Program-made: the position numbers and the translations under genes
Assembly: GCF_006170445.1 (NCBI RefSeq)
Contig: NZ_VCNA01000016.1
Span: 62,001 to 126,000 of the forward strand
DNA: 64,000 bases
Origin: Brevibacillus dissolubilis
GTDB lineage: Bacteria > Bacillota > Bacilli > Brevibacillales > Brevibacillaceae
Reading direction: 5' to 3'
The notes under the pieces: model-generated
The model's input: the letters and a program-made list of their open reading frames with translations, nothing else
The model's database searches: none
Told to the model about the DNA's origin: nothing
Part shown: piece after piece, positions 27,116 through 36,034 of the stretch
How the letters are laid out: each line of letters begins with the position of its first letter
How positions within the stretch are numbered: position 1 is the stretch's first letter

Positions 27116-28102
27116 CTATCCCTCCTGGAGAAGAAGAACAAGCCTTTCTAACGCTAACTGAGGATTAACGTTACGCTCTATCCGATTTCTCGTCTCCATG
27201 GCTGCCTGTATTCCACGCAAAATATCGGCCTGTGTCCATATGAGAGCTTGTCCCTCAAGTACATCCTGTTGGTCTATGTTGACGAGCCTCGATTGCCGGC
27301 CTGTTTGTACATACAGAATATCTCGCAGCCAAAGGATGAGTAAATCTAGAAAAAGGGGCAATTCCTCTTTATATTTATCATTCTTCTGAAATTGATCTTG
27401 TATCGTGAACAGCGCTTGTGTTCCACGCTGTTTTATTTCCTTCCCCAATTGTATCACCATAGTTCGAAGCTGTGCAAACCATTCTGATTGGCTTAATTGC
27501 CTTGCACCGTCCAAATGTGTTGTGATTTGGCAAGCGACATTAGCAATACCGGCAGGCACACCCTCGGCCTGAAGTTCCAAAGCCACCTCCTCGGCGGGAA
27601 GCGGGGCGAATGGGATGGTGATGCAGCGTGAAAGAATGGTCGGCAGAATCGCGTGAATGTTTTCGGTAGTGAGGATCGCCACAACGCCTCGGGGCGGCTC
27701 TTCGAGAAACTTCAGCAGGCTGTTGGCTGCCTGCACGGTCATCTTGTCAACGTGCTCTAGGATGTATACTTTATGCTCTGTCTGTTCGACGGAGCGCTTC
27801 TTCATTTCGTTGCGAAGCTCGCGCACTTGGTCAATCTTGATCGACTGACCATCCGGTGCGATGGCGTAGACGTTGGGATGGTTGCCTGAGTCGATCCGCA
27901 GGCAGTTCATGCATTGTCCGCAGGCATCATGGGTGGCCTCAAGACAAAATAAGCTTTTTGCCAGATGCGTAGCGATCTCTTTTTTCAGCGTGCCCTTGGG
28001 TCCGGAAAACAGGTAGGCATGGGCCAGCCGGTCATTACGCAAGGTTCCCGAAAGAATATCCGCGACACGCGGTTGCTTACTGCGAAGGGTACTCCATGTC
28101 AT
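27116..28102 (-). CDS. holB: DNA polymerase III subunit delta'
   Basis: The 328-residue clamp-loader subunit resembles DnaX in its N-terminal AAA+ domain but has a degenerate Walker A (SGPKGTLKKEI, without the usual GKT), typical for the non-ATP-binding delta' subunit. The zinc site CLEATHDACGQCMNC lies near residue 53, with ILEHVDKMT and LLKFLEEPPRG (sensor region) around 110-135. It works with HolA and DnaX at the fork. Confidence 0.95.
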   Translation of the reverse strand: MTWSTLRSKQPRVADILSGTLRNDRLAHAYLFSGPKGTLKKEIATHLAKSLFCLEATHDACGQCMNCLRIDSGNHPNVYAIAPDGQSIKIDQVRELRNEMKKRSVEQTEHKVYILEHVDKMTVQAANSLLKFLEEPPRGVVAILTTENIHAILPTILSRCITIPFAPLPAEEVALELQAEGVPAGIANVACQITTHLDGARQLSQSEWFAQLRTMVIQLGKEIKQRGTQALFTIQDQFQKNDKYKEELPLFLDLLILWLRDILYVQTGRQSRLVNIDQQDVLEGQALIWTQADILRGIQAAMETRNRIERNVNPQLALERLVLLLQEG

Positions 28103-28112
28103 GTGATGTCAC

Positions 28113-28559
28113 CTAGAAATAGAAATTGATGAGCATGCCGCGAATTTCACCGATACGGGCCAACAGGTCGATCATCGGAGCCTGTTCACTTAACAGTTCA
28201 TCCGCCATTTCGAGCAGTTGCGCATCTACTTCTTTGATAATTTTATAAAGACGGCTGCGTCCACGGCGGTTGGTACCCTGACGGTCATCGAGGGCCACAC
28301 CGTACTTGACCGCCTCTTCCATGAAGCGCTTGATGAGATTCTTGTAATGATAAAAGTCTCGAATCATCCGGGAGCGGGCGAGGATTTGGCCGGACTTGTC
28401 GATCTCGTTGAGCAGTTGGGTCAGCTTTTCTTGATTCATCCGGTCTTCATGTCCTTGAATCATGGAACCGAAGCTGGGTTTCTCAATCTGTGGTCCCCGA
28501 CGGCTGTCATTGGGCTTGAGTGGATCTAGCTTAGGTCTCATTCCGTCGCCGATTTTCAT
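28113..28559 (-). CDS. yaaR: YaaR family protein
   Basis: A 148-residue, mostly helical soluble protein (LTQLLNEIDKSGQILARSRM, FYHYKNLIKRFMEEAVKYG, then RRGRSRLYKIIKEVDAQLLEM) belonging to the YaaR/DUF327 family. Function not established; it is always found in the tmk-darA-yaaR-holB block, as here, with 10 bp to holB. Confidence 0.93.
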   Translation of the reverse strand: MKIGDGMRPKLDPLKPNDSRRGPQIEKPSFGSMIQGHEDRMNQEKLTQLLNEIDKSGQILARSRMIRDFYHYKNLIKRFMEEAVKYGVALDDRQGTNRRGRSRLYKIIKEVDAQLLEMADELLSEQAPMIDLLARIGEIRGMLINFYF

Positions 28560-28588
28560 AGGATCACCCCCGTCTGTTATTGAGAGCG

Positions 28589-28918
28589 TCAGAACGAATG
28601 GAATTGTTCAACGTCCATCACGAAGACGGCAGCTCCACCTACCTGTACTTCGAGTGGATAAGAAAGGAACGAGTCTACACCGCTGCCAAGTGGTGATACC
28701 GGGGTCACCATCTGGTTGCGCGATTGGCAATTCTGCTCGATGATCTGGATGACATCAGGTACGCGTTCATCATCCGTACCGATGAGAAAAGTCGTATTTC
28801 CTGCGCGCAGGAAGCCTCCGGTGCTGGCGAGCTTCGTCGCACGGTAACCGTTTTGGACCAGCTTCTGGGACAGACGTGCGCTGTCTTTATCCTGAACTAC
28901 CGCAATCACCATTTTCAA
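28589..28918 (-). CDS. darA: Cyclic di-AMP receptor DarA (PstA/YaaQ)
   Basis: The 109-residue PII-like protein has exactly the length of B. subtilis DarA and the same motifs: MKMVIAVVQDKDSARLSQKL, TKLASTGGFLRAGNTTFLIG (T-loop base) and GGAAVFVMDVEQFHSF at the C-terminus. DarA homologues bind c-di-AMP as trimers; the downstream partner is not settled. Confidence 0.96.
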   Translation of the reverse strand: MKMVIAVVQDKDSARLSQKLVQNGYRATKLASTGGFLRAGNTTFLIGTDDERVPDVIQIIEQNCQSRNQMVTPVSPLGSGVDSFLSYPLEVQVGGAAVFVMDVEQFHSF

Positions 28919-29061
28919 TCGGATCTCATCCTTTCTGCCTGGCGTTGATTCGCAAAAAGTAACTTCTCTCTATTATACAATAGATTTCCCCTCTCGTCTT
29001 ATCCGCCGCCACATTGGGCGTGTGGGAATTACTCCATATCTATTCAATAAGACAGGCAGGC

Positions 29062-29112
29062 GTGAAAAAGAACCAAGCAACGAAGAAAGATTCTTCTGGG
29101 ATGCTTGGTTCC
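29062..29112 (-). terminator. Terminator of tmk
   Basis: aaccaagca/tgcttggtt stem with a partly paired inner part; TTCTTTTT follows on the minus strand. It separates tmk from darA. Confidence 0.85.
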
Positions 29113-29141
29113 TGGCTGCGGGTGATGTATGAGGTTGGCCG

Positions 29142-29780
29142 TTACAGAGAGAGTCGCTGGCGCAGGATGTCCTTGGCATCTGCGGTGACGGCCTCAATCG
29201 GCTGATTGGCATTGATGATGACGATCCGGTCTGGGAAGCGCTGGGCCAGCTGCCGGTAGCCTTCATGTACCCGATAGTGAAAATCATTGGCTTCGAGATC
29301 GAGGCGGTTGACTTCACGCTCTTTGTTGGCATTGATACGGGCGAGACCCACCTCTGGGGGGATATCAAAATAAAGCGTCAGGTCAGGCTCCCACTCTTCG
29401 ACGGCGAACTGGTTTATGCTGAGGATATCCTCGACTCCGATCTGACGTCCATACCCCTGGTAAGCCACACTGCTGTCGACAAAGCGGTCACACAGTACCA
29501 CCTTGCCTGCGTTCACAGCGGGGATTACCTTTTCCACGAGATGCTGTCGGCGGGCAGCGGCATAGAGCAGTGCCTCGGTGCGCGGATCCATCGCGGTATG
29601 GGCCGGGTCGAGGATGACCGACCGGATCTTCTCGGCGATCTCGATGCCTCCCGGTTCGCGGGTGAGGATGTTGTCGACTTGGTGCTCGTCGAGGAATGCT
29701 TTGAGTAGAGCGAGGACGGTTGTCTTACCTGCCCCGTCTCCCCCCTCTACCGTAATAAAAAGTCCTTGATCTCGTTTCAC
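29142..29780 (-). CDS. tmk: Thymidylate kinase
   Basis: The 212-residue kinase phosphorylates dTMP to dTDP. Motifs: Walker A VEGGDGAGKTT near residue 10, TREPGG near 37, DRFVDSSVAYQGYGR near 91. I start at GTG 29780 (MKRDQGLFITVEGG) because GGAGG stands 7 bp upstream; the in-frame ATG 29801 lacks such a site. It follows the Orn/Lys/Arg decarboxylase-family gene by 32 bp. Confidence 0.97.
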   Translation of the reverse strand: MKRDQGLFITVEGGDGAGKTTVLALLKAFLDEHQVDNILTREPGGIEIAEKIRSVILDPAHTAMDPRTEALLYAAARRQHLVEKVIPAVNAGKVVLCDRFVDSSVAYQGYGRQIGVEDILSINQFAVEEWEPDLTLYFDIPPEVGLARINANKEREVNRLDLEANDFHYRVHEGYRQLAQRFPDRIVIINANQPIEAVTADAKDILRQRLSL

Positions 29781-29812
29781 GAAAAAGCCTCCACGTTCCA
29801 TTCATTGTTGGT

Positions 29813-31297
29813 TTATCGCAGGATCGCGATGGTATGTAAATCAGCATCTGCTACGCCGTGAAATCTGGCTCCACTGCCGCGCAGCTCCTGCAGGACGGCA
29901 ATCGTCTCGCGGGTGATCCGCTCCCCTGGCACAAGCAACGGAATGCCCGGCGGATACGGGATGACCATCTCGGCACAGACCGCTCCGACGGCTTCTGCAA
30001 GTGACACTGTCTTTTTCTCGGCATCCAGTGCTTCATGCATCGGTGTGACGGACTCCTGCAAAAAGCTGGAGGCAAGAATGCCCGCCTGAAAAATCGTATG
30101 TACCTGTTCGGTGTGGTACTCGATTTTTTCTAACACATGGGCCAGCTTGTCCAAGTCATCCTCTGTCGTCCCCACTGATGCGGCCAGCAGGATGTGGTCA
30201 GGATGGGCCAGCTCGGGGTAGATCGCTTGCGATTCGAGCAGGCTCTGCAGCTGGTAGCCGGTGTGCTGCTTGGTGCGAAGAGACAGCAACAGCTTGAGCG
30301 GATCAAGCGTTGAATAGACGTTGCGATTGCGGTCTTCCACGGTTGGGGTATAGAGCCACGGCAAGTGACGGATACGCTCCCGAAGACGGCTGAGTGCTGG
30401 TAGCAGGCGGTCGATTTCTTTGGCCCCCTCCAGCACCATATGGCGGCGGGATACGTCGAGGGAAGCCATCAGCGGGTAGGACGGGCTGGATGACTGGATC
30501 ATCGCCAAGGCTCTGTACAGACGGGCACGGTCGATCCGCTCTCCCTGTACATGCACCATGGAGGACATCGTCATCGAGGTTCCCATCTTGTGTGTGGATT
30601 GGACGCTCAGATCAGCCCCTGACTGCATCGCGGACAGCGGCAGAGCCGGGTGGAAGCCGTAGTGGGCGCCATGCGCTTCATCGACCAGCAGCGGAATGCC
30701 GAATCGGTGGACAGTGACCGCCATCTTTTCCAGATCGACGCCCATCCCGTAGTAGGTCGGGTTGGTCAGAAAAACAGCCTTGGCATCCGGATGAGCCTGC
30801 AAGGTCCGCTCGACATCGTCACGCCGTACACACGTTGCCACACCTGTCTTGGGATCTACAGCTGGTACGATATAGACAGGCTCTGCACGGGCCATGATGA
30901 TTCCGTTATAGACGGATTTATGACAATTACGTTGAACGAGGATTTTGTCCCCGGGTCTGCATACAGCCATGATTGCAGCGATATTGCCTACGGTACTGCC
31001 GCCGATCAGAAAGCGGGTCTCCTCTGCTCCGTACGCTTCTGCTGCCAATGCTTGCGCCTCTGCAATGATTCCTTCCGGCTGGTGTAGGTCATCCATCCCG
31101 GACAGTTCAGTCACATCGAGGGCCAGCAGGCTTTGGAAGTGCTCCTTGGCTGTACGGTCGAAGCTTGCCCCCATCTTATGCCCAGGTACGTGAAAAGAAT
31201 GCGGGCGCTTCTTCGCATGCTGCACGAGGGCGTCATAAAGCGGGGCGCGGCGTTGGCGCTCCATATATTCTTGTCCATGCTGTGCCAAGCTTTTCAC
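29813..31297 (-). CDS. Orn/Lys/Arg decarboxylase family PLP enzyme (YaaO/SpeA-like)
   Basis: The 494-residue fold-type I PLP enzyme has the N-terminal HVPGHKMGASF motif, the substrate/cofactor region GGSTVGNIAAIMA near 99, DEAHGAHYG near 217 and the Schiff-base lysine in STHKMGTSMT near 245, with the family's C-terminal domain. Relatives decarboxylate arginine or lysine for polyamine synthesis; in B. subtilis yaaO occupies this place beside tmk. Substrate cannot be assigned. The GTG at 31297 is very close to AAAGGA; TTG 31288 or ATG 31264 are alternatives. Confidence 0.9.
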   Translation of the reverse strand: MKSLAQHGQEYMERQRRAPLYDALVQHAKKRPHSFHVPGHKMGASFDRTAKEHFQSLLALDVTELSGMDDLHQPEGIIAEAQALAAEAYGAEETRFLIGGSTVGNIAAIMAVCRPGDKILVQRNCHKSVYNGIIMARAEPVYIVPAVDPKTGVATCVRRDDVERTLQAHPDAKAVFLTNPTYYGMGVDLEKMAVTVHRFGIPLLVDEAHGAHYGFHPALPLSAMQSGADLSVQSTHKMGTSMTMSSMVHVQGERIDRARLYRALAMIQSSSPSYPLMASLDVSRRHMVLEGAKEIDRLLPALSRLRERIRHLPWLYTPTVEDRNRNVYSTLDPLKLLLSLRTKQHTGYQLQSLLESQAIYPELAHPDHILLAASVGTTEDDLDKLAHVLEKIEYHTEQVHTIFQAGILASSFLQESVTPMHEALDAEKKTVSLAEAVGAVCAEMVIPYPPGIPLLVPGERITRETIAVLQELRGSGARFHGVADADLHTIAILR

Positions 31298-31395
31298 GTC
31301 CTTTCATGATTCTTCCATTGTAGCACGGATGCATGGATGAACAGAACCACGGATCAGCTGAAAAAGGGCAGCCTGATGGTTCCCCCCGTTAAAAG

Positions 31396-31426
31396 CAAAA
31401 TTCCGAGGCAGAATTTCACCTCGGAA
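31396..31426 (-). terminator. Terminator of gin
   Basis: Perfect 8-bp ttccgagg/cctcggaa stem followed by TTTTGCTTTT on the minus strand. Confidence 0.88.
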
Positions 31427-31452
31427 CTTGTTATGTTGGGAGCTTTCTGTGC

Positions 31453-31635
31453 TTACGCATTCTTTTTTAGCCAAATCTGCCGCATCTGCTTGATGAAAAA
31501 CAGGTATTTCTCATCCCGAACATCGGTCTTGACCATTTCTTGTTCACAGGAGTAGCAGATGAATTGATCACAGATGGCGATTCCAACTGCTTGTTGCCGA
31601 TCGCAGACGATGCATTGTTGAATAGCGTTTTCCAT
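31453..31635 (-). CDS. gin: Anti-sigma-G factor Gin (CsfB)
   Basis: A 60-residue zinc protein with two CxxC pairs, CIVCD near residue 8 and CYSCEQE near 27, then MVKTDVRDEKYLFFIKQMRQ, which fits Gin/CsfB. Gin prevents early or ectopic sigma-G activity and is made under sigma-F. Position near tmk and bofA is conserved. The terminator lies directly after it. Confidence 0.92.
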   Translation of the reverse strand: MENAIQQCIVCDRQQAVGIAICDQFICYSCEQEMVKTDVRDEKYLFFIKQMRQIWLKKNA

Positions 31636-31687
31636 GGCTCACGCCCACCTTTTTTCCTAACTTACCAACCATTATATCCTAGTATAG

Positions 31688-32758
31688 TCAGTTCCATTCC
31701 CAAACGTTCGTGTTTTGACCCCAAGTTCTGTACATCAGCCCAGAACGCTCTGCCTCCTCCAGCGGGTAGCAGGAACAGGCGTCGATTACGATGGGATGGG
31801 ACATTCGGGAAATCAGGTGGTGGAGGTTGATTTCTTGAATAAATTTGTCCGCTTGCAGAATCACCAGTAAATCCGCGCCTTCCAGCGCCTGCTGTGGTTT
31901 GTCAGGCAAAACCCATTCGGCGGGGAGATCGTTCGTGTTTGTATCTGGGTCTGGCTGGTACAAGCAGACCTTCTGTTGGTTGGTCAAATAGGCGAAAATC
32001 GGTGTCCAAGCTGTCGGCATTCCCCAAAAGGTGACACGGTGGATGTTCGTTTTTTGTTGAACCGCCTGCCACTGGTGTCGAACCCAGTCGAGCAGGAGCA
32101 TGTCCTCGCATGAAGCCGTGCCTGTGAGCCAGCCGTGGCCGATCCGTCTGTCCATGCCCAGTCCCTTGGCGACGACGTCCAGCCTGGCACCCGATGTATC
32201 ACAGCGATCCCCCAGTTGGAAGTAAAACTGCCGTTTCCACGCCAGATACTCAGGCATGGCGCGGGCGATCTCGTCTGCTTCGATTCGTGCGCAAGTGAGG
32301 GAAATGACGTCTTGTCCAGCGAGCAGGTGACGGAGACGGTTCACCCAGTAGCCACAGACATCTCCACCGATGACGGCCCGATCTCCGTTTTCATATAACA
32401 AAAGACGCACCACTTCTGCCTGATGCGTCTCGTATTTCTTCTGGAGTTGGTCGGCAAAGCCGTGGGGGATGTGGGGGCCGAAGAGCAGAAGGAGCGGTGG
32501 TGAGGCTGGTGAAAGCCCCGGTTCTTCACAGAATGCCTGTATGGCCTCTGATGACCGTTCATCCTCGTCTGTGAGCAACAGCCCATCTACCCTTTTGACT
32601 TGCTCCACGGACTCTTTTTCCCCAGGTGAACTCTTTTCATCACCACTACCTGTAGCGGTTACTAGCTGAATCCCCACACGGGCCAACTCTCGATTCATTT
32701 GTTCCCCTTGTTGCTCTTGACTCACGTGATAACGCAGTGTCAACCCGTAATCAGCCAC
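31688..32758 (-). CDS. UDP-sugar dehydrogenase-like protein without the NAD-binding loop
   Basis: The 356-residue protein aligns in pattern with UDP-glucose/GDP-mannose dehydrogenases. A remnant N-domain is seen (VDGLLLTDEDERSSEAIQAF; LLLFGPHIPHG; YENGDRAVIGGD). The central domain ARIEADEIARAMPEYLAWKR ... DVVAKGLGMDRRIGHGWL is present, with a Cys in TASCEDMLLL where the catalytic Cys (GGSCFPKD) belongs. The C-terminal domain follows (ADLLVILQADKF, MSHPIVIDACSCYPLEEAER). The GTG start, with AAGGGG 9 bp upstream, comes just after where the GxGxxG loop would be. It is the last gene of the four-gene glycan operon. Probably not an NAD-dependent dehydrogenase. Confidence 0.7.
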   Translation of the reverse strand: MADYGLTLRYHVSQEQQGEQMNRELARVGIQLVTATGSGDEKSSPGEKESVEQVKRVDGLLLTDEDERSSEAIQAFCEEPGLSPASPPLLLLFGPHIPHGFADQLQKKYETHQAEVVRLLLYENGDRAVIGGDVCGYWVNRLRHLLAGQDVISLTCARIEADEIARAMPEYLAWKRQFYFQLGDRCDTSGARLDVVAKGLGMDRRIGHGWLTGTASCEDMLLLDWVRHQWQAVQQKTNIHRVTFWGMPTAWTPIFAYLTNQQKVCLYQPDPDTNTNDLPAEWVLPDKPQQALEGADLLVILQADKFIQEINLHHLISRMSHPIVIDACSCYPLEEAERSGLMYRTWGQNTNVWEWN

Positions 32759-32780
32759 AGCGGCACACCCCTTTTTATCG

Positions 32781-33503
32781 TCACCGCCGTACGTGCTGTG
32801 TGCGTTGGACTGGGCGCCGCATCTCCCGCCAGATGGCCGGAAAGACGCGCGTCATGTAGGCATTGAAGCGGATAAAGGACGTGCCCGTGGTCCGCACCTG
32901 ATAGCGAATCGGGATTTCCTTCATCCGGTAGCCCTTGCGTACGAGATTCAGCGTCATCACCTGCGCGTAATTATAATCATGGATGATTTCCAGATCAGCC
33001 AACGCAGCACGGTTAAAAGCCCGCATCCCCGACTGACCATCATAGATAAATCGGCGCAGGAGGAGCATCTGAATCGACGTGAAAAAATAATTGCCCAGCC
33101 GGCGGTGCAGTTTCATGCCTTTTATTGTGCCCATAAAGCGGGAACCCATGACATAATCGGCTTCACCTGAGATCAGCGGGGCGACCAGCTCGGGAATCTC
33201 GTTGGCCGGGTATTCATCGTCCGCGTCGATCATCACGGCATAGTCGGCACCTCGGTTGTACGCTTCCCGCAGGCCAGTACGTACGGTTGCACCAAGTCCG
33301 GTGTTGGTCGGCATCGTGTAGATCTCGTCTGCCCCAGCCGCCAGAGATACCTGAACCGTCTGATCGGTCGAGCCGTCGTCGACCACCATGATTTTGACTT
33401 CGATATTCGGGTGAAAATCACGCGGGGTCTTGCGGATGACCTCCCCGATTGCGCCCTCTTCATTGCGTGCTGGGATTACGATGTACAGAAGTTGTTTGCT
33501 CAC
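32781..33503 (-). CDS. GT2 family glycosyltransferase (DPM1-like)
   Basis: The 240-residue protein has a GT-A fold: YIVIPARNEEGAIGEVI at the N-terminus, VVDDGSTDQT near residue 43, the metal-binding MIDADDEYP near 90 and the DPM-type YDGQSGMRAFNR near 158. It has no C-terminal membrane segments. Such enzymes transfer a sugar from UDP or GDP to a polyprenyl phosphate. The GTG start overlaps the preceding stop (GTGA), which excludes the longer open frame reaching 33632. Confidence 0.9.
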   Translation of the reverse strand: MSKQLLYIVIPARNEEGAIGEVIRKTPRDFHPNIEVKIMVVDDGSTDQTVQVSLAAGADEIYTMPTNTGLGATVRTGLREAYNRGADYAVMIDADDEYPANEIPELVAPLISGEADYVMGSRFMGTIKGMKLHRRLGNYFFTSIQMLLLRRFIYDGQSGMRAFNRAALADLEIIHDYNYAQVMTLNLVRKGYRMKEIPIRYQVRTTGTSFIRFNAYMTRVFPAIWREMRRPVQRTQHVRR

Positions 33504-34984
33504 GCTTCTTCCCTCTCGTCCTTTTGATCCGATTGCAGTGCATCGTGCAGTACCGTCCCGCGCGACTTGTTCGGGTACGGTGCTTTCATCAGATACGAAA
33601 TCGTCGGTGCGACCGATACAAGTGAATGCCACTCGTCGACCCGCACCCCTTGCTTGATCATCGGGCCATGCATGATGAACGGCACATACCGCTCCCCTTC
33701 ATCCAGATGTCCATGACCGCCGATCCCATCGGACTGTCCATGGTCGGCACAGACGATGAAGGCGGCATTCTCCAGCTTCCCACGTTCCTTGAGCCACTCA
33801 TAATAAGAGGCCACCAGTTGATCGGCTTCGTTGATTTTGTGCAGATATTCATCATAAAAGACACCACGGCTGTGCCCGGTCTGGTCGGTCGAGATCAGCT
33901 GGACGATGAACAGATCAGGATCTTCCTCCTCCACGATCTCACGGGCACGCTCTAGAATCTGACGGTCTACTACATCATTTTTGGTGACAGCTGTATAGGT
34001 ACGCACATCTTTGTTGCCGAATGCATCGACCAAGTGAGCCACCGCCAGCATCGAGCCTGACTTGCCGATGGTACGCAGGCTGTCAAAGATGCTTTCGCAA
34101 TTGATCCCCGATTTATAGACCATGTTACTCTTGATCCCGTGCTCGAACGAATAGGTTCCGGTAAACATGGATGAAAAACAAACCACTGTCCTCGCCGGAT
34201 ACACGGTCTCCATATTGGTATACTCCGTTCCCGTCGCTTTTAGCCAGTCGATAAACGGGGTATCCGCGATAGCGAGACGATCCTTGTTGCAGCCGTCGAT
34301 GACTACGATGTAGACCTTGTCCGCCAATGGCTGCTCAGGCAATACCTTTGGCGTATATTCCGCGATCGGCACAGGCTTCCACGTGAACAGCAAGCGGTGA
34401 ACCAGATACGTGTAGACCAACAATCCCACAGCGAACACCGCATAGGTCAGCACAGATTGAGGCTCACCAGTCCCCGTCACATGGCGATACGCTGCCTCCA
34501 ATGCCAGCAGAAGCATCAGAACCTTAGGAATCTGCTCCTGTGCATTCCCGCTCGTCGTATCACTGTTTTTGAGCACCAGCTTCCAGAAGCGGGTAAAGTT
34601 CCACAGGGTCGTCCCAATCCGCAGATGGTAATAGATCGTCCCCCAGAAGATCACCGTGAAAAAGAAATACAACCCAACCGCAAGCCACAGAACAGACGAC
34701 ATCCCCTCTTGGTACCACATAAAGCCTGCTGCCAAGGTTGGTATCCACAAAAACCAGCGCAAATGAAGCGGATAATCATATAGAAAATAAATCATCAATA
34801 ATGGCAACGTAAATCCAAGCGCCATCGGAAAAGCCATCCAAAACCCGGCAGACCCCCAAGACGCCAAATGAAACAACAGAAACACACCGACCACAAACAC
34901 AGGGGTAAACGGCTTGCCTTCATTTAAGATATTCCAGCAACGCGCCGCTACCTTTTCAAACTTCGATGCTTTTTTCATTTTCAT
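33500..34984 (-). CDS. Membrane-anchored type I phosphodiesterase / alkaline-phosphatase-superfamily protein
   Basis: The 494-residue protein has about six hydrophobic segments in residues 30-215 and a soluble domain of the nucleotide pyrophosphatase/phosphodiesterase type. The latter shows VYIVVIDGCNKDRL (metal-binding Asp), PARTVVCFSSMFTG (nucleophile Thr), STDQTGHSRG and CADHGQSDGIGGHGH (metal-binding Asp/His). All metal ligands expected are present. A role in hydrolysing or transferring a phospho-group on a lipid or glycan is plausible; substrate unknown. ATG 34984 overlaps the stop of the upstream gene (ATGA). Confidence 0.85.
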   Translation of the reverse strand: MKMKKASKFEKVAARCWNILNEGKPFTPVFVVGVFLLFHLASWGSAGFWMAFPMALGFTLPLLMIYFLYDYPLHLRWFLWIPTLAAGFMWYQEGMSSVLWLAVGLYFFFTVIFWGTIYYHLRIGTTLWNFTRFWKLVLKNSDTTSGNAQEQIPKVLMLLLALEAAYRHVTGTGEPQSVLTYAVFAVGLLVYTYLVHRLLFTWKPVPIAEYTPKVLPEQPLADKVYIVVIDGCNKDRLAIADTPFIDWLKATGTEYTNMETVYPARTVVCFSSMFTGTYSFEHGIKSNMVYKSGINCESIFDSLRTIGKSGSMLAVAHLVDAFGNKDVRTYTAVTKNDVVDRQILERAREIVEEEDPDLFIVQLISTDQTGHSRGVFYDEYLHKINEADQLVASYYEWLKERGKLENAAFIVCADHGQSDGIGGHGHLDEGERYVPFIMHGPMIKQGVRVDEWHSLVSVAPTISYLMKAPYPNKSRGTVLHDALQSDQKDEREEA

Positions 34985-35949
34985 GCTTGCCCCTCCTCCC
35001 GAGCCTTCGCCACTGCCTGCTGGTACAAGGCCAAAGGCGATAATGATAAGCGCCAAGCCGCATAGCCGCCCAGCACAAATGAATAGATGAATTTAAACCC
35101 GTGCGTCAGAATCGCCACCTGCAAAGCAAACGAGAGCGAATGTCCCGCCACCTGTGTCAAGAGACCCGACATCACGGTCTCATACGTCCCGATTCCGCCC
35201 GGTGTCACATGAAAGGTCTGCCCGATGATGGTCAGCACATGGACGAACAGGGCCTCTCCCACACCAAGCTGTCCACCCAAGGCAATCACTACACTGAAGA
35301 CGACGACAGCCTCCAGCATCCAGCCCAGCGCCGTCAGCAACAGGGCCGAAGCACGCGGCTTGTCCCATTGTAGAGCCAGCTGTGGTTTTTTCTTCGCCAG
35401 CCATTTTTGCCAAGGAAGCCGCAACATCAGCACGATCCCAACCGTCAGGATGACAGTAAGCCCTGCAAGCCACCCTATAGAAGTGCCAAAAGCCTGTCCT
35501 ACCCGCTCTGGCATGAACAGCCCAAAGCCAAACGCCCCGATGATCAATAGACCTGCCATGTCCAGAATCCGGCTGATCGCCACCGAGACCGCTGCCTCTG
35601 CCCACGTAAAATTCTCCCGTGTACGCAGCAGAGCCATCCGCGCGACCTCTCCACCTTTGACCGGAAGTACATGGTTGAGCAAGAGTCCGATATGATGATA
35701 CAGCCAAAGCTGATTGACCCCGACCCGCTGCTGTTGCATCTGATACGCCCAGCCCAGACTTCTCAGCCAAAAGGCGGCGGCATATCCGACACTCATCAAC
35801 AGGAGCAACGGCCACTTTTGCCCCAAGAGCACTATGCCCTGAAGCAGCTCATGCCAGTTCAGCTTGGTGATGGCCCAATAGATAGAGACACCCAAGAGGA
35901 GCCAGGCGATGCTGGTGATGATCACTTTTTTGCTCATGGTCTTGTTCAT
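34981..35949 (-). CDS. YbhN/AglD-type integral membrane protein (LPG-synthase TM family)
   Basis: A 322-residue protein with about seven to eight membrane helices and the motif NHVLPVKGGEVARMALL near residue 95, the mark of the UPF0104 / lysylphosphatidylglycerol-synthase TM family. The family includes flippase domains of MprF and AglD-like proteins. It is the first gene of the operon with the phosphodiesterase and glycosyltransferase, so it may flip or sequester their lipid-linked product. Confidence 0.85.
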   Translation of the reverse strand: MNKTMSKKVIITSIAWLLLGVSIYWAITKLNWHELLQGIVLLGQKWPLLLLMSVGYAAAFWLRSLGWAYQMQQQRVGVNQLWLYHHIGLLLNHVLPVKGGEVARMALLRTRENFTWAEAAVSVAISRILDMAGLLIIGAFGFGLFMPERVGQAFGTSIGWLAGLTVILTVGIVLMLRLPWQKWLAKKKPQLALQWDKPRASALLLTALGWMLEAVVVFSVVIALGGQLGVGEALFVHVLTIIGQTFHVTPGGIGTYETVMSGLLTQVAGHSLSFALQVAILTHGFKFIYSFVLGGYAAWRLSLSPLALYQQAVAKAREEGQA

Positions 35950-36034
35950 TCCCCTTGATAATCATTCTCACCGATTATAGAATGGTTGCATTCACCTGTC
36001 AATTTTCATTCGTAAACGCAAAAGGAGGCCTGTC

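Noticed and set aside
31640-31690. Sigma-F promoter for gin
   Set aside because: TATACT and GGTAAGTTA elements are near, but neither hexamer nor spacing fits the consensus well enough to list.
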